A stretch of 64,000 nucleotides of DNA from NCBI GenBank assembly GCA_964444135.1, contig CAYUFX010000005.1, forward strand, positions 1-64,000. The letters are read 5' to 3'. Position 1 is the stretch's first letter. Each line of letters starts with the position of its first letter. Made by a program: the position numbers and the translations under genes. The notes beneath the pieces were generated by a model that saw only the letters and a list, made by a program, of their open reading frames with translations, searched no databases and was not told where the DNA came from. Positions 8,607 to 16,832 of this stretch are shown here, in pieces. The stretch comes from NIOZ-UU13 sp964444135 (GTDB taxonomy: Bacteria > Planctomycetota > Phycisphaerae > Sedimentisphaerales > Anaerobacaceae).

Positions 8607-9116
8607 ATGATTGATATTGAAAAATGTCGAATCACACATTATCCGGCTGAGGTTTTAACTAAGCGAGCCGAGCCGGTTGGAGAAATTGATGATAATATCC
8701 GTCAATTTGTAGAGAAAATGACCGACATTATGCTGAAAAAAAGGGGCGTCGGCCTGGCGGCACCACAGGCGGGCGTACCATTGCGACTCTTTATCATATC
8801 GCTCGATGGAAAAAGAGAAAGCGTCAAAGTCTATATAAACCCAACCGTTACACCGGCCGGCGAGCTTGTCTCAACGGAAGAAGGCTGCCTATCGGTGCCG
8901 GGCGTTTTTACAAAAATTCGAAGATACAAAAAATGCAAAGTTACCGCCACCGACCTTAACGGTAAAGAGTTTACCGAAGAAGCCGAAGGGCTTTACGCAA
9001 GGGCCCTCCAGCACGAGTACGACCATATCGAAGGAATGACCATCGTTAATCGTATGGCCCAGACCGCTAAGATTGCACATCGAAGACAACTCAAAAAACT
9101 GACAGAAAAGAGATAA
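8607..9116 (+). CDS. def: Peptide deformylase
   Basis: Fe(II)/Zn-dependent enzyme that removes the formyl group from nascent N-formylmethionine peptides. All three family motifs are present: GVGLAAPQAG, EEGCLSVPG (Cys is a metal ligand) and LQHEYDHIEG (two His ligands and the catalytic Glu). ATG at 8607 follows a ggaaga ribosome binding site; the open frame extends back into lptB, but that part has no family similarity. At 169 residues it is normal. It pairs functionally with fmt at 9841, with a decayed gene between them. Confidence 0.95.
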   Translation: MIDIEKCRITHYPAEVLTKRAEPVGEIDDNIRQFVEKMTDIMLKKRGVGLAAPQAGVPLRLFIISLDGKRESVKVYINPTVTPAGELVSTEEGCLSVPGVFTKIRRYKKCKVTATDLNGKEFTEEAEGLYARALQHEYDHIEGMTIVNRMAQTAKIAHRRQLKKLTEKR

Positions 9117-9122
9117 AAATAA

Positions 9123-9683
9123 TTGAAAATAGCAAAAGTGGTAAAAGGTCGGAAAGCACAACAACAAAATTACGCATTCATTGATGGGCAGAATTTGTAT
9201 ATGTCCATAAAAAATCAAGGCTGGGTACTTGATTATGCACGGTTTAGGCGGTACTTAACGGATAAATATCACGTTACAAAAGCATTCCTTTTCATCGGGC
9301 ATATTCCTACAAACGCCGATCTTTACAAGTCTCTACAGGAATATGGATTTATCCTTATCTTTAAACCAATATTGGAAATCAAAGGCAGGATAAAAGGCAA
9401 TGTTGATGCTGAACTGGTACTTCAGGTTATGATCGAGTAACCAAATTATGACAAAGCTGTAATTGTGTCTGGCGATGGGGACTTTTATTGCTTAATTAAA
9501 TACCTGAAAAACTAAGAAAAGTTGTTGAAATTAATGGTGCCGGACGATACCCGGTACTCTTCACTTCTGAGGAAATTTGCAGCTTACATTGTAGGAATAA
9601 ACAAACTTAAGGGTAAATTGGGCTATAAAAAGTAAGAGAGGCATAGCCGCGGGACAGAACCCTTTGGATAGCCTCTCATCGTA
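9123..9683 (+). pseudogene. Decayed NYN-domain (LabA/DUF88-like) gene
   Basis: The first 105 codons from a TTG at 9123 read as an NYN-domain protein: AFIDGQNLYMSIK has the first conserved Asp and GNVDAELVLQVMIE a second. The frame then hits TAA at 9438, yet the same frame continues with clear family sequence (NYDKAVIVSGDGDF, then YSSLLRKFAAYIVGINKLKGKLGYKK). More in-frame stops occur at 9513 (TAA), 9633 (TAA) and 9669 (TAG). No frame change is needed, so these are nonsense substitutions. NYN domains are PIN-like nucleases in known families. It is not functional as read. The stretch 9690-9840 before fmt holds nothing that I recognise. Confidence 0.8.
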
Positions 9684-9840
9684 ATTCTATTCTATCTACA
9701 TATAAAGTATAATGTATGTTTCGACAAAATCAAGAAAAATCTGAACCAAATTAAATATATTTCGGTTTCTGATTGTATATCGCTTTTTATATAAATGTTT
9801 ACGCTGGTTTAATAAAATTGTTTGATTGTTGGGTCAATAA

Positions 9841-10806
9841 ATGAAGATAATTTATCTTGGAAGCGGCCAATTCGGCATTGATTGTCTGAATGCTTTAGAG
9901 CAGTCCAGCCAAAGTCTGCAATTCATCGTAACCCAGCCTCCACACCCGGCCGGAAGGGGCAGAAAACCAAGCCCGACACCGGCGGCCGACTGGGCGGCTA
10001 CCCATTCGATACCGTTTGTTGAAACAGATAACGTAAACACCCCGGAGATGATGGAAAGGATAGCCGACTATAAGCCCGATTTGCTCGTGGTAATTGCTTT
10101 CGGCCAGAAAATAGGCAATGACCTGATAAATCTGCCGCCAAAGGGTGCTATCAATGTCCACGCCTCTCTGCTCCCAAAATATCGCGGAGCTGCACCGATA
10201 AACTGGGCAATAATCAACGGAGAAACCGAAACGGGTATCAGTATAATTACATTAGTTGAAAAAATGGATGCCGGCCAAATCCTCGCACAATCACAAACCA
10301 ACATCGCCCCCGATGAAACAGCCGGCGGGCTTCACGATAGATTGGCCCAAATAGCGGCACCGTTATTACTGGAAACAATCGATAAGATAGCTAATAATAC
10401 TGTCACCTATACCGAGCAGGACCATTCAAAAGCAACCCTCGCCCCCAAGCTGAAAAAATCTGATGGCTTTATCAACTTTGCCGAACCGGCTCAAGTATTA
10501 GAAAGAAAAATCCGTGGCTTCTGGCCCTGGCCCGGTACTTCGGCAACATATCTTTCTAAAAAAATCAACAAATCCACGCGGGTAACCATCGCAACCGCGG
10601 AAGTGGTAGGGGCGGTTCATGAACCGCCCAATCATGCTGCGCTGACACCGGGCGTGCTTGATGAAAATCTAAATCTAATCTGTGGCACAAGCGCTTTAAA
10701 GATTAAAAAAATCAAGCCGGCCGGCTCGTCGCTTATGGACTTCAAATCTTTCACCAACGGCCGACAAACCCAGCCCGGCGATTTGTTTATGAAAATAGAC
10801 AAGTAA
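9841..10806 (+). CDS. fmt: Methionyl-tRNA formyltransferase
   Basis: Transfers a formyl group from 10-formyl-THF to initiator Met-tRNA. The N-terminal catalytic domain has the conserved block HASLLPKYRGAAPINWAIINGE (about residues 108-130), which includes the catalytic His and the conserved SLLPKYRG loop. MDAGQILAQ follows, and then the C-terminal OB-fold tRNA-binding domain starting near FWPWPGTSATY. In that domain a 20-bp palindrome (10610-10629) is read in frame as VGAVHEPPN, an insertion compared with other Fmt proteins. rsmB starts four bases after the stop, so the two are probably co-transcribed. Confidence 0.95.
   Translation: MKIIYLGSGQFGIDCLNALEQSSQSLQFIVTQPPHPAGRGRKPSPTPAADWAATHSIPFVETDNVNTPEMMERIADYKPDLLVVIAFGQKIGNDLINLPPKGAINVHASLLPKYRGAAPINWAIINGETETGISIITLVEKMDAGQILAQSQTNIAPDETAGGLHDRLAQIAAPLLLETIDKIANNTVTYTEQDHSKATLAPKLKKSDGFINFAEPAQVLERKIRGFWPWPGTSATYLSKKINKSTRVTIATAEVVGAVHEPPNHAALTPGVLDENLNLICGTSALKIKKIKPAGSSLMDFKSFTNGRQTQPGDLFMKIDK
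10610..10629. repeat. 20-bp perfect palindrome inside fmt
   Basis: gggcggttcatgaaccgccc is a perfect palindrome preceded by gtagg. It is the same family as 11518-11537 (inside rsmB) and 63937-63956 (intergenic), differing only in the central dinucleotide. It is in frame in fmt. Confidence 0.9.
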
Positions 10807-10809
10807 GAT

Positions 10810-12216
10810 ATGGCTGGCCAAAAACCAAAATCCGCACGCACTATAGCAATTGAGGCCCTGAACCACTGTAATCCGAAACATAACTACGTCGGCCCAATCC
10901 TGAACAAGCTGTTGAGTCAAACCGACCAGAAACAACGAGCCACCGACCTTGTCCTCGGAACGATAAGAAACCGCAGTGCTATCGATACAGTGATAGCGGC
11001 GTTCTCGGGCCGACACGTCGAAAGGATACCGGACAAACTGCTCAACATCATCCGGATTGGGGCCTATGAGATTATATATTCACCTGCGACCGGTCAGCAT
11101 TCCATTGTCAACGAAGCCGTCGAGAATGCCAAAGCTCTCATAGGCAAAAAGCAGGTCGGCTTTGTAAATGCAGTCCTGCGCCAAATCACAAGACATATAA
11201 CAAATCGCCGGATTGAGTTATCACAAACCAATCCTAAAAGCACACTATATCAGACACCTGTGACCGGCTGCGAATTCGATATGGATTTTTTGCCAGACCC
11301 CGAATCTTCCCTGGCCAATTATCTCAGCATCGCCTTTTCCCTGCCCAAATGGCTTATAATAGACTGGCTCAGCGAGTACGGCTCTGAATCGACCCGCCGG
11401 ATATGCCTTGCCTCCAATCGCAGGCCGGGTATCTACCTCAGACCGAACAGCTTAAAGACAACAGCACAAAATTTAGCCGAAAAATTTCACCAGGCAGATA
11501 TAGAATTCGAAATAGTAGGGGCGGTTCGCGAACCGCCCTCACACCAGTCTTCTTGCATATCTCGGACCCAATCGATGATAAGAATCAAAAGCCCGCGGGC
11601 GATAACCGAGCTTCCCGGCTTCGCGGAAGGTCTGTTTACCGTTCAGGATATTTCAGCCTCGCAGGCGGTTAGTATTCTTGATCCACAGCCGAATTGGACG
11701 ATTCTCGACCTCTGTGCTGCGCCGGGTATAAAAACAACACAGTTAGCCGAAGCTACCGGCGATTCGGCAACTATCATTGCCACCGACATCGATGCCGAGC
11801 GCCTCAAAAAGGTCAAAGAAAACACAACCCGCCTCGGTATAAAAAGCGTCGATATTGTTCCGTATGAGAAACTTCCAAATTCTAAATTCGATTGCGTCCT
11901 GCTGGATGTCCCGTGCTCAAATACCGGCGTATTAGCCAGACGCATCGAGGCACGCTATCGCGTAACGACAGGTGCAATAAAGAAACTTATCAAAACGCAA
12001 AGTGAGCTGCTCGGCGCAGCGGCACAAATGATAAAACCTCACGGAAAAATCTGCTACAATACCTGCAGCATTCAAAAGGAAGAAAATAGCAACCTTGTAA
12101 GAGACTTTCTGCAAAAAAACCGCAATTTTGAATTAAAATCCGAAAAGCTAATCCTCCCATCAGCAGAAGAATTCGATCATGATGGCGGCTATACAGCAAT
12201 CCTCGTCGCAACATAA
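10810..12216 (+). CDS. rsmB: 16S rRNA (cytosine-967-C5)-methyltransferase RsmB
   Basis: SAM-dependent m5C methyltransferase. The N-terminal NusB-like RNA-binding domain occupies about residues 1-135. The catalytic domain has the SAM-binding motif ILDLCAAPGIKTTQLAE (about 298-314) and both catalytic Cys motifs: LDVPCSNTGVLARR and ICYNTCSIQKEEN. FTVQDISAS is also typical of the family. The palindrome at 11518-11537 is read in frame as VGAVREPP near residue 236, in the linker before the catalytic core. At 468 residues it is slightly long, mostly because of this region. It is likely in an operon with fmt. Confidence 0.94.
   Translation: MAGQKPKSARTIAIEALNHCNPKHNYVGPILNKLLSQTDQKQRATDLVLGTIRNRSAIDTVIAAFSGRHVERIPDKLLNIIRIGAYEIIYSPATGQHSIVNEAVENAKALIGKKQVGFVNAVLRQITRHITNRRIELSQTNPKSTLYQTPVTGCEFDMDFLPDPESSLANYLSIAFSLPKWLIIDWLSEYGSESTRRICLASNRRPGIYLRPNSLKTTAQNLAEKFHQADIEFEIVGAVREPPSHQSSCISRTQSMIRIKSPRAITELPGFAEGLFTVQDISASQAVSILDPQPNWTILDLCAAPGIKTTQLAEATGDSATIIATDIDAERLKKVKENTTRLGIKSVDIVPYEKLPNSKFDCVLLDVPCSNTGVLARRIEARYRVTTGAIKKLIKTQSELLGAAAQMIKPHGKICYNTCSIQKEENSNLVRDFLQKNRNFELKSEKLILPSAEEFDHDGGYTAILVAT
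11518..11537. repeat. 20-bp perfect palindrome inside rsmB
   Basis: gggcggttcgcgaaccgccc is a perfect palindrome, again preceded by gtagg-type sequence and again in frame. The peptide VGAVREPP is nearly the same as that produced by the copy in the neighbouring fmt gene. Confidence 0.92.
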
Positions 12217-12256
12217 TAACAAGCATCCGTCATCGAGTTTTTTGAATTTACAAATC

Positions 12257-12276
12257 CAATCCACAGCTTTTCCACA
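12257..12276 (+). other. DnaA-box-like sites upstream of dnaA (possible oriC)
   Basis: Two sites resembling the DnaA box TTATCCACA lie close together: caatccaca (12257-12265, two mismatches) and ttttccaca (12268-12276, one mismatch). They sit in a 391-bp gene-free region (12217-12607), much of it AT-rich, directly before dnaA. This fits an origin or DnaA autoregulation site, but two imperfect boxes are weak evidence and dnaN is not adjacent. Confidence 0.35.
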
Positions 12277-12459
12277 AAACAAACTTACGATGTGCAAAAC
12301 CTGTTAAAAACAAAATTTTTTTACGCGCAAACTTAATACTGACAGTAACCTCTGTTGAGTGGAAAAGAAATTTCCCAAAATGCAATTGATTTGTTTTTTC
12401 GTTGTCCAATAATAAGTAACTTATCAGTATTATTTGTTCTAAAAAGAATGGATTCTTAT

Positions 12460-12564
12460 CCCGTACCTATTTTGAGAGTCCATCGTTGATTCGGCAAATA
12501 AAGCTTAAGGTTACTAAAAATGTTTATGTCAGGATTTTCGCTGGCATCTCAAAATAGGTGCGGG
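12460..12564. repeat. Long inverted repeat upstream of dnaA
   Basis: cccgtacctattttgaga (12460-12477) and tctcaaaataggtgcggg (12547-12564) are complementary at 17 of 18 positions and separated by 69 bases. The right arm ends 43 bases before the dnaA start. It could be a control site, a folded leader, or the ends of a small insertion. Confidence 0.75.
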
Positions 12565-12607
12565 ATCGAAGCCGTGCAAATAAAAACCTGGCACCGGGAG
12601 AATACTA

Positions 12608-14086
12608 ATGCAGAGCACAATCACGGATGAGAGTTCTCGTACAGCGGCGTCTCAGATAAGTGCGATTAATGAAGCTCTTGCTGAGAAGGTGGGACCGCAG
12701 AAGTTTCGGATATGGTTTAAGAATTCGACAAATATGACACTTGCCGACGGATATTTGAAGGTTGGTGTACCGAATCTTTTTATAGCAAGCTGGATTGAAA
12801 ATCATTTTTTGAATGAAATTACCCAGGTGGTTCGAGTGGTTACCGGCGCAGAGGTAAAGATAACCTTTAGCATCGATCCGGAGCTTTCCGGCCACCAAAG
12901 GCGAACACAACTGGATGCGCAGCCCCAGCTTGTTGCTGGCGGGAGTCAGACTCGATCCTCGGCTCGATCGAACTCGACGAAGTCGATTCTCGATTCTCGA
13001 CGAGCTTCGAGTAGCCGGCATCGAGCATCCGGAAGACTCAAACTGAGTCTGGATACATTCGTTGTAGGCTCGTCAAATGAGCTGGCCTACAACGCCGCCA
13101 AAGCGGTCGTAAATGAACATCAAAGCCCTTTCAATCCGCTGTTTATTCACGGAGGATACGGGGTAGGCAAAACACATCTGCTGCAAGGGATTTGCAATGC
13201 AGTGTGCGAGAAGCGCCCCCAGACTAATTGGCTATATCTCTCAGCGGAAGATTTTGTCAATCAGTTTGTGCTGGCCTTGAAGACAAAAAAGCTGGAGGCT
13301 TTTCGACGACGAATGCGGCAAACGGATTTGTTGGCAATCGACGATATTCACTTCTTGGCCAGCAAGCCTTCAACGCAGGAGGAATTCCTGCATACTTTCA
13401 ATACAATCAGCCTGGCTGGTAAACAGGTTGTGCTGGCCTGCGATGCACATCCGAAAATGATAGGACAACTGTCCGAAAAGCTGGTTAACCGCTTCGTATC
13501 GGGAATGGTTGTCAAGATTGAGAATCCTGATTTCCGCACCCGCTGCCAAATATGCAGGCAGTACCTGAAAACTCAAAACTTAAAGCTAAAATCTCAAATC
13601 CCCGAAAGCGTAATAACATACATTGCCGAAAATCTCCGCACCAATGTGCGGGAGCTGGAGGGGGCCCTGCTGAAAGTAATTGCGTACTCGGCACTGAAAA
13701 ACGAAAAAATCAACCTGTCTATGGGCAGGGCCGTTCTGGCTGAACACCTCGAAAGGTGCGACCCGATTGTGCACGTATCGGATATCGAGTCGGCCGTCGC
13801 CACTTATTTCGGGACAACACCGGCCAAGATACACTCGTCTAAAAAAGACAGGACCGTTGCCTTGGCCCGGCATTTTAGTATGTATCTGACCAGAAAGCAC
13901 ACTAAAATGTCGTCCTCCGAGGTAGGCAGGTTTATGGGAAATAAAAATCACGCCACCGTTCTGCTGGCCTGCAAAAAAATCGAAGATCTGCTCAAGAAAA
14001 ATGCCGAAATTCAATGGCAAGGCCTCGCAGGCAACAAAGTCTGCAAGGCCAGAACAATACTCACACAACTCGAAGCCAGCCTCTAA
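12608..14086 (+). CDS. dnaA: Chromosomal replication initiator protein DnaA
   Basis: AAA+ ATPase that opens the replication origin. Domain I (about residues 1-90) is followed by a linker, then the AAA+ domain with Walker A GGYGVGKTHLLQ (about 180-190) and Walker B LLAIDDIHFL. The C-terminal DNA-binding domain carries NHATVLLACKKI, matching the signature helix that reads the DnaA box. The start has a gggaga-type ribosome binding site. Residues about 114-141 of the linker (domain II, normally variable) are encoded entirely by an 84-bp heptamer array, giving an Arg/Ser-rich stretch. Neighbours are rsmB upstream and a minus-strand secreted protein downstream; gyrB and dnaN are not here. Confidence 0.96.
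   Translation: MQSTITDESSRTAASQISAINEALAEKVGPQKFRIWFKNSTNMTLADGYLKVGVPNLFIASWIENHFLNEITQVVRVVTGAEVKITFSIDPELSGHQRRTQLDAQPQLVAGGSQTRSSARSNSTKSILDSRRASSSRHRASGRLKLSLDTFVVGSSNELAYNAAKAVVNEHQSPFNPLFIHGGYGVGKTHLLQGICNAVCEKRPQTNWLYLSAEDFVNQFVLALKTKKLEAFRRRMRQTDLLAIDDIHFLASKPSTQEEFLHTFNTISLAGKQVVLACDAHPKMIGQLSEKLVNRFVSGMVVKIENPDFRTRCQICRQYLKTQNLKLKSQIPESVITYIAENLRTNVRELEGALLKVIAYSALKNEKINLSMGRAVLAEHLERCDPIVHVSDIESAVATYFGTTPAKIHSSKKDRTVALARHFSMYLTRKHTKMSSSEVGRFMGNKNHATVLLACKKIEDLLKKNAEIQWQGLAGNKVCKARTILTQLEASL
12949..13032. repeat. 84-bp heptamer array inside dnaA
   Basis: Twelve 7-bp units in one phase, including cgattct / cgattct / cgacgag and catcgag / catccgg. It is exactly 84 bp (28 codons) and is read in frame in DnaA domain II. 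Confidence 0.85.
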
Positions 14087-14279
14087 ACTGTTTTGTCATC
14101 CTTGGAAGGGGGCATCCTCAAGCGCAGCTTGGGGATGGCTTCTTCCTGTTTCTACGCGATTTTGTGGACAATAAACGATGGTTTTGTGTTGGCGGGACTG
14201 TCGTTACTGTCGGAGTGAGAAGTCAATTAACCACTTCACCAATTGCGGGTGTTACGGGTGCCTCGGCACGCGATGAGGC

Positions 14280-16184
14280 TTACTGTCCTGCTATCGCGTC
14301 ATCAATAGCTTTTTTAACTGCAACCACAGCAGGGGACTGAGGCATCTCTGTGTAGGCCGCATCGATGGCCTGCTTTGCAGGGCCGAGCTTGCCCATCCGG
14401 TAATAGACATAGCCTAAGAGAAATTCCAGCTTTGTAGAACCGCTCTTTCCCATCCATTCTTTAATTTCAGCTATTCTGTTCTCGAGCTTGTTTTCGCCGC
14501 CTAACATACCAGTAAGGTCGATTTTAGTCCGTACATATTCCGGAGCAATCTCGAGCGCTCTGGACAGAAACAGGGCGCTGCTGATATATTCGCCGGCGGC
14601 CAATAACGCGTGCCCTCTGCCCGCAAAGCAAAGTGCCAGGCCACCGGCCTGGACCGGACCCGACCCGGCTTCGCCGGAATCCAGCTTATAAATGGATGCT
14701 AAAGCAAAAGAGTCCGCTGCCGCGTAGAACCTGCCGGCCTTTAGATAATCTTCCGCAGCCTGGATATGTTGATTGAACTTGGCTTCTGAGTAAAACTCAG
14801 GGCTGGTATGTGGCCCCCTGATGCGCTTTGCCCTGGCGGATAAGTCAGCTTGCGAAAGCTTATTTAGTTCATCCAATGGAAAACTTTTCTCTCGATAACT
14901 TTTCGGCTTCGGTGTTTCCAAAAATTCGAGACTCGCTTCTTCCTGGCTATCGGTAGCCTGACCGTACTGGGCTTTTTCAGGTTCGTAAAGGCGCACAATT
15001 TTACCCCAGTCTATGGTTGTCGCTTGGGGGGAGACAACCGTATCTTTTTTAATACTTCCGTCTTTACGTGCTTCTTTTGCGGTTTGAAGGCGGGCATCGA
15101 TGGACCGGGTCAAATCATCGAGTTGCTGTCTTATTTGCTCGATAACATCGGAACCAAGTCTGTTATATTGGTCCTGCAGGTCTCTGCCGTATTCATCAGG
15201 TTTATCCTCACCTGCCTGAGGTTCCCAGCCCGAAACTTGCTGCAAAGTGGACCCATCCTGAAACGCCAGACCTTTCACCACTGCGTCAGCTTGCGTAAGT
15301 GTAAGCGCGTCCCCACCGAAGTCTGGTTCGGTCGTCTGAACTATTTTAGCTGCCTGGCTTTCCTTGTGTTCCGGACTCCATACCTCAAACCTCTGCTCAA
15401 GGGCCGTTCCTGGCTCTTGAGTCTTGAGTCTTGTGTCTTGAGTCTTGATTTCTGGCTCTTGAGTCTTGAGTCTTGTGTCTTGTGTCTGTTCTTGGTACCG
15501 TTCAACCATCAACTGTTGGTCTTGCGGTGATATACCTGCCTCGTCTCGAGTAAGTAGCTGCAGTTCCCGTATGCTTTTTACTATTTGTAGAGGCTTGGCC
15601 GATGTACCATATTTCGTTTGTGGTTCCTGCAGTTCTAAGCTGGATGGTTCCCGCGAGGAGCCGGCCCAGGTAGAAAAATCCTCGCCGGAAAAACTCTGTT
15701 TATCCAAACCAGTTCCGCGCATTCCAGCCGAGTACTGCCCCTGCGGTGTACGGTCATCAATCCTTGTTACCGGCCTGAAAACTCCGGAATAGCCGGGCCT
15801 TGTTGTGGTTACCGTCTGGCTTTGTAAATAATACGGCTGAATACTGTATCCATTGGCATAACGTCCGAAGTCTTCTACACCGGCTGAGTCTCTCAAAAAG
15901 GAACTAAGTGAAGATGAGCCAAGATCGGCCCTGAAGCTCGTGGTCGAACCGTACGGCACAGTGCCACGGAAGTGCATGCCGCGGCTGACATTACCGGTAA
16001 TTACCAGATTGCCACTCGTATCAATTGGGTTAGGGTTGCTAATCAGACCACTGCTGATACTGCTCGGAGGAACCGTGCTCAAGCCGGCGGGATTCCTTAT
16101 CGCACGGTTTTCTATCGACCAGCTTGCCGGCAAACAAAGCGTAGCAAACAACACCGCTGTGACTATTGACAGCCAAGTCTTCAT
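14280..16184 (-). CDS. Secreted TPR-like protein of unknown function
   Basis: A 634-residue protein with a clear signal peptide (MKTWLSIVTAVLFATLCLPAS, cleavage near WSIEN), so it is exported. The first third is rich in Gly, Ser and Tyr. A charged middle region follows, and the C-terminal about 180 residues contain tetratricopeptide-like helices (AEDYLKAGRFYAAADSFALA, ALLAAGEYISSALFLSRALE, FLLGYVYYRMGKLGPAKQAI), suggesting a protein-binding scaffold. An 84-bp heptamer array is translated as residues about 231-259 (KTQDTRLKTQE repeats). An ATG at 16184 after a gaggtattc sequence supports the start. I do not recognise the family beyond the TPR-like tail. The gap 14087-14279 downstream has an imperfect hairpin at 14113-14137 without a T-run. 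Confidence 0.75.
   Translation of the reverse strand: MKTWLSIVTAVLFATLCLPASWSIENRAIRNPAGLSTVPPSSISSGLISNPNPIDTSGNLVITGNVSRGMHFRGTVPYGSTTSFRADLGSSSLSSFLRDSAGVEDFGRYANGYSIQPYYLQSQTVTTTRPGYSGVFRPVTRIDDRTPQGQYSAGMRGTGLDKQSFSGEDFSTWAGSSREPSSLELQEPQTKYGTSAKPLQIVKSIRELQLLTRDEAGISPQDQQLMVERYQEQTQDTRLKTQEPEIKTQDTRLKTQEPGTALEQRFEVWSPEHKESQAAKIVQTTEPDFGGDALTLTQADAVVKGLAFQDGSTLQQVSGWEPQAGEDKPDEYGRDLQDQYNRLGSDVIEQIRQQLDDLTRSIDARLQTAKEARKDGSIKKDTVVSPQATTIDWGKIVRLYEPEKAQYGQATDSQEEASLEFLETPKPKSYREKSFPLDELNKLSQADLSARAKRIRGPHTSPEFYSEAKFNQHIQAAEDYLKAGRFYAAADSFALASIYKLDSGEAGSGPVQAGGLALCFAGRGHALLAAGEYISSALFLSRALEIAPEYVRTKIDLTGMLGGENKLENRIAEIKEWMGKSGSTKLEFLLGYVYYRMGKLGPAKQAIDAAYTEMPQSPAVVAVKKAIDDAIAGQ
15409..15492. 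repeat. 84-bp heptamer array inside the TPR-like gene
   Basis: Twelve 7-bp units, the clearest array in the window: cttgagt and cttgtgt alternate, interrupted by cttgatt and tctggct. It is 84 bp and read in frame on the minus strand. Confidence 0.95.
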
Positions 16185-16411
16185 AATACTGAATACCTCA
16201 TAATTGCCTCGTGGCCTATGATAATTGCGAAAACCATGTTACTGTGTTGGCATACAATGACTTAGCGCGACCCACGGAGAGTGGACACGAACTCCAGTTC
16301 TACGCGCATATACAGCGAGTTTTCAATCATAGCAGGCCACAGGCAAATTTCGTCGTAAATCATAAAACACCTTAATTATTGGCGTCTTACTTCTATTCTC
16401 GATTTTTTTGA

Positions 16412-16831
16412 CTATCCGCTTCTATAAGGGCTTGGCCCCAGATCCTTAAGTGTTTTAGTCATTTCCTCTGCAATCTTTGCGAACTTAGGTCCTTCTGACG
16501 CAGATACCCATTCGAGCCTGAAACGCTCTTCTTCAAGGCCAAAGTCTTCGAGCAAAAGTTCAATCGCTTCAGCCCTCTTTTCAGCCCTTTTGTTACCATC
16601 CTGGTAGTGACAATCACCAATGTGACATCCGCATATAAGAACACCATCAGCATAGCCATTGGTTAGAGCATCCATTACAAAATTCGGGTGCACCATACCG
16701 CTACACATTGCGCGGATTATATGAATATTGGATGGATATTGTATTCGTGCCGTACCTGCAGAGTCTGCAGCCGCATAAGAGCACCAGTTACAGCAGAGAG
16801 CAAGAATTATAGGTTCATAATCATTTCCCAT
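16412..16831 (-). CDS. MvhD/FlpD-type iron-sulfur subunit
   Basis: Small electron-transfer protein of the family that links HdrA to hydrogenases or dehydrogenases (MvhD, FlpD). The protein has 139 residues with the expected Cys pattern: LCCNWCSYAAAD near the N-terminus, RAMCSGMVHP at about residues 45-55 and CGCHIGDCHY at about 75-85, which in the family binds a [2Fe-2S] cluster. It begins one base after the hdrA-like stop codon with a gaggt ribosome binding site, so the two are co-translated. The partner oxidoreductase is not encoded nearby. Subunit assignment is firm; substrate and direction of electron flow are unknown. Confidence 0.87.
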   Translation of the reverse strand: MGNDYEPIILALCCNWCSYAAADSAGTARIQYPSNIHIIRAMCSGMVHPNFVMDALTNGYADGVLICGCHIGDCHYQDGNKRAEKRAEAIELLLEDFGLEEERFRLEWVSASEGPKFAKIAEEMTKTLKDLGPSPYRSG

Positions 16832-16832
16832 C

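Noticed and set aside
15409..15492. CRISPR-like array
   Set aside because: Repeat units are 7 bp with no spacers; not a CRISPR.
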